From: Spongiibacter thalassae
GTDB taxonomy: Bacteria > Pseudomonadota > Gammaproteobacteria > Pseudomonadales > Spongiibacteraceae
Length of the DNA stretch: 64,000 bases
Direction: 5' to 3'
Assembly (NCBI RefSeq): GCF_012272835.1
Contig: NZ_JAAWWK010000003.1
Location: 186,001 to 250,000, forward strand
The notes beneath the pieces are model-generated. The model was given only the letters and a program-made list of their open reading frames with translations. It had not been told where the DNA came from and searched no databases. The translations under genes were made by a program, and so were the position numbers. Each line of letters opens with the position of its first letter. Position 1 is the first letter of the stretch. Below are positions 60,064-64,000 of the stretch, piece after piece.

Positions 60064-62052
60064 ATGCCATTCATCACAAGACAAAGGAAGTCTATAGGCT
60101 CAAGGATTCTCGCCAGTCTCGTGCTGATGGTGGTGGTGAGTGCCTCGCTGTCGGTGGCCATCACCGTGGCGGAGCTGGATAAGCAATTATTGCGTACCAG
60201 CGAGCAGAAGCTCCGCGACGAGGCCTATTTACTCGGTGTGCAATTTCGCGCGCACATTGACGAATTGATGAGAGACGTTGCCTTTGTAAAAGGTATGCCT
60301 CCGGTGCAAGGGATGATTCGTGCTGAGCGCCATAAGGGAGTTGACCCGGAAGACGGTTCTACGGAGGCGTTATGGCGGGCGCGGCTGGCAGAGATTTTTT
60401 CGCAAATGTTGCTGGCCAAGCCGACGATGGTCCAGGTTCGCTATATACGAGCCAACGGACAGGAATTGGTGCGTGTAGATCGCTACGGCGACAACGGGCA
60501 GATTCGCGTTGTCGCAGAGGGGGCCTTGCAGGACAAGTCACTGCGGGATTACGTCAAAAAAACGGTTGCGCTGTCCAGCGGAGAAATCTACCTGTCGAAA
60601 ATCAGCCTTAACCGGGAAAACGGCGTGGTCATGTTGCCGCGGCAACCGGTGATTCGGGCCGCGACGCCAATCTACACTTCCGGTGGCGAGCTGTTCGGCT
60701 TGATCGTAATCAATTACAGCCTCGACACCATCTTTGACACCCTGCGCCAGATCGCCGATTCCGGCCACCAGGCGTATATCGCCGCGGCGAACGGCGAATA
60801 CCTGATGCACCCTGACGAGAGCAAAACGTTCCGCTTTGAAGAGGGTGAGCAGAGTAATATCGGTGCTGATTTTCCCGCCGCGGTATCGCTACTCGGCAAG
60901 GCCGGTAACGGCGATGTGCGCAGTGGCTTTGCGCAGTCGCATGAGGGAGAGCGGGTGTTTGCCCTCCACAGTCTCAATTACAATCCCGACGACCCCAACG
61001 CTTCTATAATTATTGCTGTAGCAGACGATTTTGCCGACAGCCTGAAAGTCCGCGATGCCTTGCTGAATCGGATTTTTTATTTCTTGTTATTGATCCTGGC
61101 GTGTACTGTGGTGCTGGGACTGGCGGTGTCGCGAAGAATTGCGGCGCCCTTGGAAAAAATGCGCGAAGTCATACAGAGCAAGGGTCGAAATGCGACAGTG
61201 GCCGACCTCCCGGTGGATGCCGCCGGGGAAGCGGGTGAACTTGCGCGTGCGTTTAACTCCCTGTTGCGCGACCTGGAGCGGCAGAGGGAAGTACTGGTGA
61301 AAGAAGTCAGCGAGCGCCGTCAGGCACAGAGTTTGCTCGAGCAAAATCTCGGGAAAATCGCCCAGGCCAATCTGGAATTGGAGCAATTTACCAATATCGC
61401 CTCCCACGATTTACAGGAGCCTCTGCGCACGGTACGCAGTTTTATCGAACTGTTTGAAGACCGTTATGCTGGTCAGTTAGACGAGCAAGCGTCGCTGTTT
61501 CTGAGTTATATGAACCAATCTGCCGCGCGTATGGAAGAACTGATCAACGGTCTGCTGGAATACAGCCGCATTGGTAAGGAAGCGCCGATTGTTGATGTAG
61601 ACTGTGAACTGCTGGTGAGCGACGTTTGCGATGACTTGGCCAGCCTGATTCGTGAAAGCGGCGCAGACATTCAATTCCGCGGCTTGCCGGAAATTCGCGC
61701 GAGGGCGATGGGGATGCGTATGCTGTTCCAGAATTTGATCAGCAACGCGATTAAATTCCAGCGGCCCGGCGTGGTCCCTCAGGTGCGTATTCAGTGTGAA
61801 AAGCTGTCCTGGGAGTGGAAGTTTAGCGTTCAGGACAATGGTATTGGCATACCGCCGGAGTTTCACGAACGCATTTTCCTGATTTTTCAGCGGCTACACG
61901 GGCGTGCTGAATACTCAGGCACCGGGATCGGTTTGGCTCACTGCAAAAAAATTGTGGAGCAACACCACGGAAAAATATGGGTAGAATCACTGCCCCAGCA
62001 CGGTAGTCGCTTCTACTTCACGATTGCGGAACCAAAAGATGAAAAAGCTTAA
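60064..62052 (+). CDS. Membrane histidine kinase with Cache sensor and HAMP
   Basis: 662 residues. TM1 at about 17-38, a periplasmic double-Cache-like domain (about 40-335), TM2 (YFLLLILACTVVLGLAV, about 340-360), HAMP (about 360-415), coiled coil, then HisKA with phospho-acceptor H448 (NIASHDLQEPLRT) and an HATPase domain with DNGIGIP and GTGIGLAHCKKIVEQHHGKIW. The HisKA/HATPase type resembles phytochrome-like kinases, which commonly pair with Rcp1-type regulators; the next gene is such a regulator and overlaps it by 14 bp. Ligand unknown. Confidence 0.92.
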   Translation: MPFITRQRKSIGSRILASLVLMVVVSASLSVAITVAELDKQLLRTSEQKLRDEAYLLGVQFRAHIDELMRDVAFVKGMPPVQGMIRAERHKGVDPEDGSTEALWRARLAEIFSQMLLAKPTMVQVRYIRANGQELVRVDRYGDNGQIRVVAEGALQDKSLRDYVKKTVALSSGEIYLSKISLNRENGVVMLPRQPVIRAATPIYTSGGELFGLIVINYSLDTIFDTLRQIADSGHQAYIAAANGEYLMHPDESKTFRFEEGEQSNIGADFPAAVSLLGKAGNGDVRSGFAQSHEGERVFALHSLNYNPDDPNASIIIAVADDFADSLKVRDALLNRIFYFLLLILACTVVLGLAVSRRIAAPLEKMREVIQSKGRNATVADLPVDAAGEAGELARAFNSLLRDLERQREVLVKEVSERRQAQSLLEQNLGKIAQANLELEQFTNIASHDLQEPLRTVRSFIELFEDRYAGQLDEQASLFLSYMNQSAARMEELINGLLEYSRIGKEAPIVDVDCELLVSDVCDDLASLIRESGADIQFRGLPEIRARAMGMRMLFQNLISNAIKFQRPGVVPQVRIQCEKLSWEWKFSVQDNGIGIPPEFHERIFLIFQRLHGRAEYSGTGIGLAHCKKIVEQHHGKIWVESLPQHGSRFYFTIAEPKDEKA

Positions 62053-62473
62053 AACCATATTGTTAGTCGATGATTGCGAAGCCACCAATCTGATACACCG
62101 CTTGATTATCGAGAAATACGGTTGTGTCGAAGAGGTGGTGGAAACACTGAACGGCGCTGAGGCCATGGCCTTTCTAAAAACCAAGCGCAATGGTGCCTAC
62201 CCTCAGCCGGAGCTGGTATTTCTCGACGTCAATATGCCGGTAATGAACGGTTGGGAGTTTCTTGACGCGTATAGAGAGCTGCCGGAGAGCCAGTTGGCGG
62301 GGGTTGTCGTTGTGATGCTGACAACGTCAACCAACCCGGATGATCGCACTCGCGCGCAGGAGCTTAATGAAATCAGCCTGTTTGCGTCAAAACCCTTAAG
62401 CATTGATACCATCGATAAGGTGCTGGCGCAGCACTACCCGGATTCGCTGCGCGAAGACTATCCCGCCCGGTAA
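62039..62473 (+). CDS. Single-domain response regulator (Rcp1-like)
   Basis: 144 residues from the ATG at 62039. Receiver domain only: acidic pocket VDDCEATN, phospho-acceptor D63 in LVFLDVNMPVMNGWEF, Thr in VMLTTSTN and Lys in LFASKP. No output domain, so it signals through protein-protein contact. Overlap with the kinase gene shows translational coupling and a cognate pair. Confidence 0.93.
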   Translation: MKKLKTILLVDDCEATNLIHRLIIEKYGCVEEVVETLNGAEAMAFLKTKRNGAYPQPELVFLDVNMPVMNGWEFLDAYRELPESQLAGVVVVMLTTSTNPDDRTRAQELNEISLFASKPLSIDTIDKVLAQHYPDSLREDYPAR

Positions 62474-62615
62474 GGTTCTCTACGTTTTCCCCCAGCCTTT
62501 TTATGCTTACGGGAGCGCTTGGCTCTCGCTGTAACAATAGTGTCTTCAAAACGTCCAGCCACTGTCACCTGCCTTCGCTAGTATTGCCCCAATTGACTAT
62601 TGGGAGAAACGATGG

Positions 62616-63416
62616 GTGCGATACAAAACGGTATGGTTGTCTGATATTCACCTCGGCTTCAAGGATTGTCGTGCAGAGTATTTGCTCGATTTTTTAGCCA
62701 AAGTCGAGTGTGACTCGATTTACCTGATCGGCGATGTAATCGATCTTTGGGCGATGAAACGGAGTCTGTTCTGGCCTTCCTCCCACTACGACGTGCTGCG
62801 CAGTCTGTTTAACAAAGCCAATGCCGGCACCCGCATCGTTTATATACCAGGCAATCACGACGAGCCTTTTCGAGACTATGTCGGCAACATCTTCGGCCCC
62901 ATCGAAATTCGCAAGGACGCCGTTTATACCACCGTCAAAGGCAAACGCCTCCTTATGTTCCACGGCGATTGCCTGGACGAACATATTCAACTGCGCAAGT
63001 GGGAAAACCTGATCGGCGATGCCGCCTACGATTTGCTGCTGTTTTTGAATCGCTGGGCAAACTTTTTCCGCCGTCGCTCCGGTCGGCACTATTGGTCACT
63101 CGCGACCTATATCAAACAACGCATTCCAAACGCACGACAGGTCATCGAGGTGTTCGAGCAGGCGGCGGTACAAGAGGCTGCAGCGCGAAATCTCGACGGC
63201 GTAATTTGCGGCCATATTCACCAGCCCGCGCTGAAAGAAATCGACGGGCTGTTGTACTGCAACGACGGCGATTGGATTGAGAACTGTACGGTGCTTACGG
63301 AGGACGACGCCGGAAATATGGAATTGCTGCAGTGGACGGAAAAGCAAACCAGTCTGGATAAATGGTTGGTGAACGAGACCCCGGCCCAAGTGCTGCCGTT
63401 GCGGCAGGCCAGTTAG
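62616..63416 (+). CDS. Calcineurin-like phosphoesterase, LpxH-like
   Basis: 266 residues from a GTG at 62616 with GGGAG 9 bp upstream. The two-metal site is complete: D and H in LSDIHLG, D in GDVIDLW, N-H in PGNHDE, H in FHGDC and GHIHQP. Resembles the UDP-2,3-diacylglucosamine diphosphatase group (lipid A synthesis), but a paralogue with another pyrophosphate substrate is possible. Next to an acyltransferase gene, so a lipid role is likely. Confidence 0.85.
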   Translation: MRYKTVWLSDIHLGFKDCRAEYLLDFLAKVECDSIYLIGDVIDLWAMKRSLFWPSSHYDVLRSLFNKANAGTRIVYIPGNHDEPFRDYVGNIFGPIEIRKDAVYTTVKGKRLLMFHGDCLDEHIQLRKWENLIGDAAYDLLLFLNRWANFFRRRSGRHYWSLATYIKQRIPNARQVIEVFEQAAVQEAAARNLDGVICGHIHQPALKEIDGLLYCNDGDWIENCTVLTEDDAGNMELLQWTEKQTSLDKWLVNETPAQVLPLRQAS

Positions 63417-63448
63417 ACAACGAAGTTGGTTACAGAGGTAATATTACG

Positions 63449-64000
63449 ATGATCTCGGTGGATTCGGTCATTGACGAACGGTTCCCGCGTATTGCGCAGG
63501 GAAATCCGAAAATAAGAAGCACCCTGTCGGCACTGTTGAAGTACCTGTTTCACGAAGCGGAGTTCAAACAGTTCGAACGGGACTACCCCCATTTGCAGGG
63601 GCTGGATTTTGTAGAACAGGCGCTGGATTACTTCGATTTTGGCTATGCGATAAGTGCGCTGGACAAGGAGCGGATTCCTGTGAGTGGCAGAGTGGTGATT
63701 ATTTCCAACCACCCCATAGGTAGCCTGGACGGATTGGCGCTGCTTAAACTGGTCTCGGAGGTGCGCTCGGACGTGAAGGTGGTGGCCAACGAGCTGCTGT
63801 ATGCTCTCAAGCCTCTGCGCTCCATGCTGCTGCCCGTAGACAATATGAGTGGCAAACGCAATCGCCGGGAGAACCTGCAGGCCATTCATCAGCATATCGA
63901 AGGTGAGGGCGCCGTGATCATCTTTCCGGCCGGAGAAGTTTCCCGGGTAAGCCCCAGTGGCATTCGCGATGGTCGCTGGCGCAACGGGTTTATCAAATTT
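63449..64000 (+). CDS. PlsC/OlsF-type lysophospholipid acyltransferase, N-terminal part
   Basis: 184 codons visible, cut by the right edge. From the ATG at 63449 (AGAGGTAA upstream) it reads MISVDSVIDERFPRIAQGNP and contains the acyltransferase motif N-H-P-I-G-S-L-D and FPAGEVSR, then RWRNGFIKF. The long N-terminal helical part before the motif is as in the acyltransferase domain of OlsF-like ornithine-lipid enzymes. Whether a second acyltransferase domain follows cannot be seen. Confidence 0.8.
   Translation, partial: MISVDSVIDERFPRIAQGNPKIRSTLSALLKYLFHEAEFKQFERDYPHLQGLDFVEQALDYFDFGYAISALDKERIPVSGRVVIISNHPIGSLDGLALLKLVSEVRSDVKVVANELLYALKPLRSMLLPVDNMSGKRNRRENLQAIHQHIEGEGAVIIFPAGEVSRVSPSGIRDGRWRNGFIKF

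Overview
The window looks like the chromosome of a free-living, probably marine, gammaproteobacterium. The support is FabV as enoyl-ACP reductase, PlsB, SelO, an HD-GYP/DUF3369 regulator, an SSS/DUF4212 symporter pair, TonB-dependent uptake and a KstR2-type steroid C/D-ring catabolism operon. A relative of Spongiibacteraceae/Cellvibrionales is my guess, not something the sequence proves.

Layout. 1-8561: the N-terminus of a CHASE-domain sensor (cut by the left edge), a KstD-like FAD dehydrogenase, a TonB-dependent receptor, fabV, a MATE transporter and an MBL-fold hydrolase. 8562-18447: a chromosomal integron. The integrase gene intI (17455-18447, + strand) has a LexA-type box over its promoter and lies next to a cassette array that runs leftwards. 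I can place seven attC sites (9477-14668), plus degenerate ones near 8733-8868. Read from intI outwards, the cassettes carry a TIR-like effector, a membrane protein with a PD-(D/E)xK-like domain, YefM/YoeB, a small membrane protein, a divergent TetR/Rieske oxygenase pair with palindromic operators, a DUF2200 gene that has lost its C-terminus, a second YefM/YoeB and CcdAB. An IS110/IS1111-type element (about 15830-17145) sits between the first cassette and intI, directly beside a core recombination site.

18710-38129: alanine dehydrogenase, then a long + strand steroid C/D-ring operon: fadD3, ipdA, ipdB, ipdC, echA20, two acyl-CoA dehydrogenases, fadA6, an SDR, a YfaZ-like outer-membrane protein, two more acyl-CoA dehydrogenases, ipdF and a thiolase. 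It is closed by a strong intrinsic terminator at 35051-35085. Next come a DUF4212/SSS sodium symporter and a bile-acid:sodium symporter (BASS) family protein. Together with the KstD-like enzyme and the TonB receptor at the left, this suggests uptake and complete catabolism of steroids or bile acids.

38149-64000: patatin-like lipase, VOC protein, REC-DUF3369-HD-GYP regulator, MscS channel, an 11-kb gene for a 3,691-residue lipoprotein that joins several hydrolase-like modules behind thrombospondin type-3 calcium repeats, SelO, PlsB, a Cache/HAMP histidine kinase with its single-domain response regulator, an LpxH-like phosphoesterase and the start of a PlsC/OlsF-type acyltransferase cut by the right edge.

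The two most unusual things are the integron (defence-like cassettes in first position, a catabolic oxygenase with its own regulator, and an IS parked at the array head) and the giant multi-enzyme lipoprotein.
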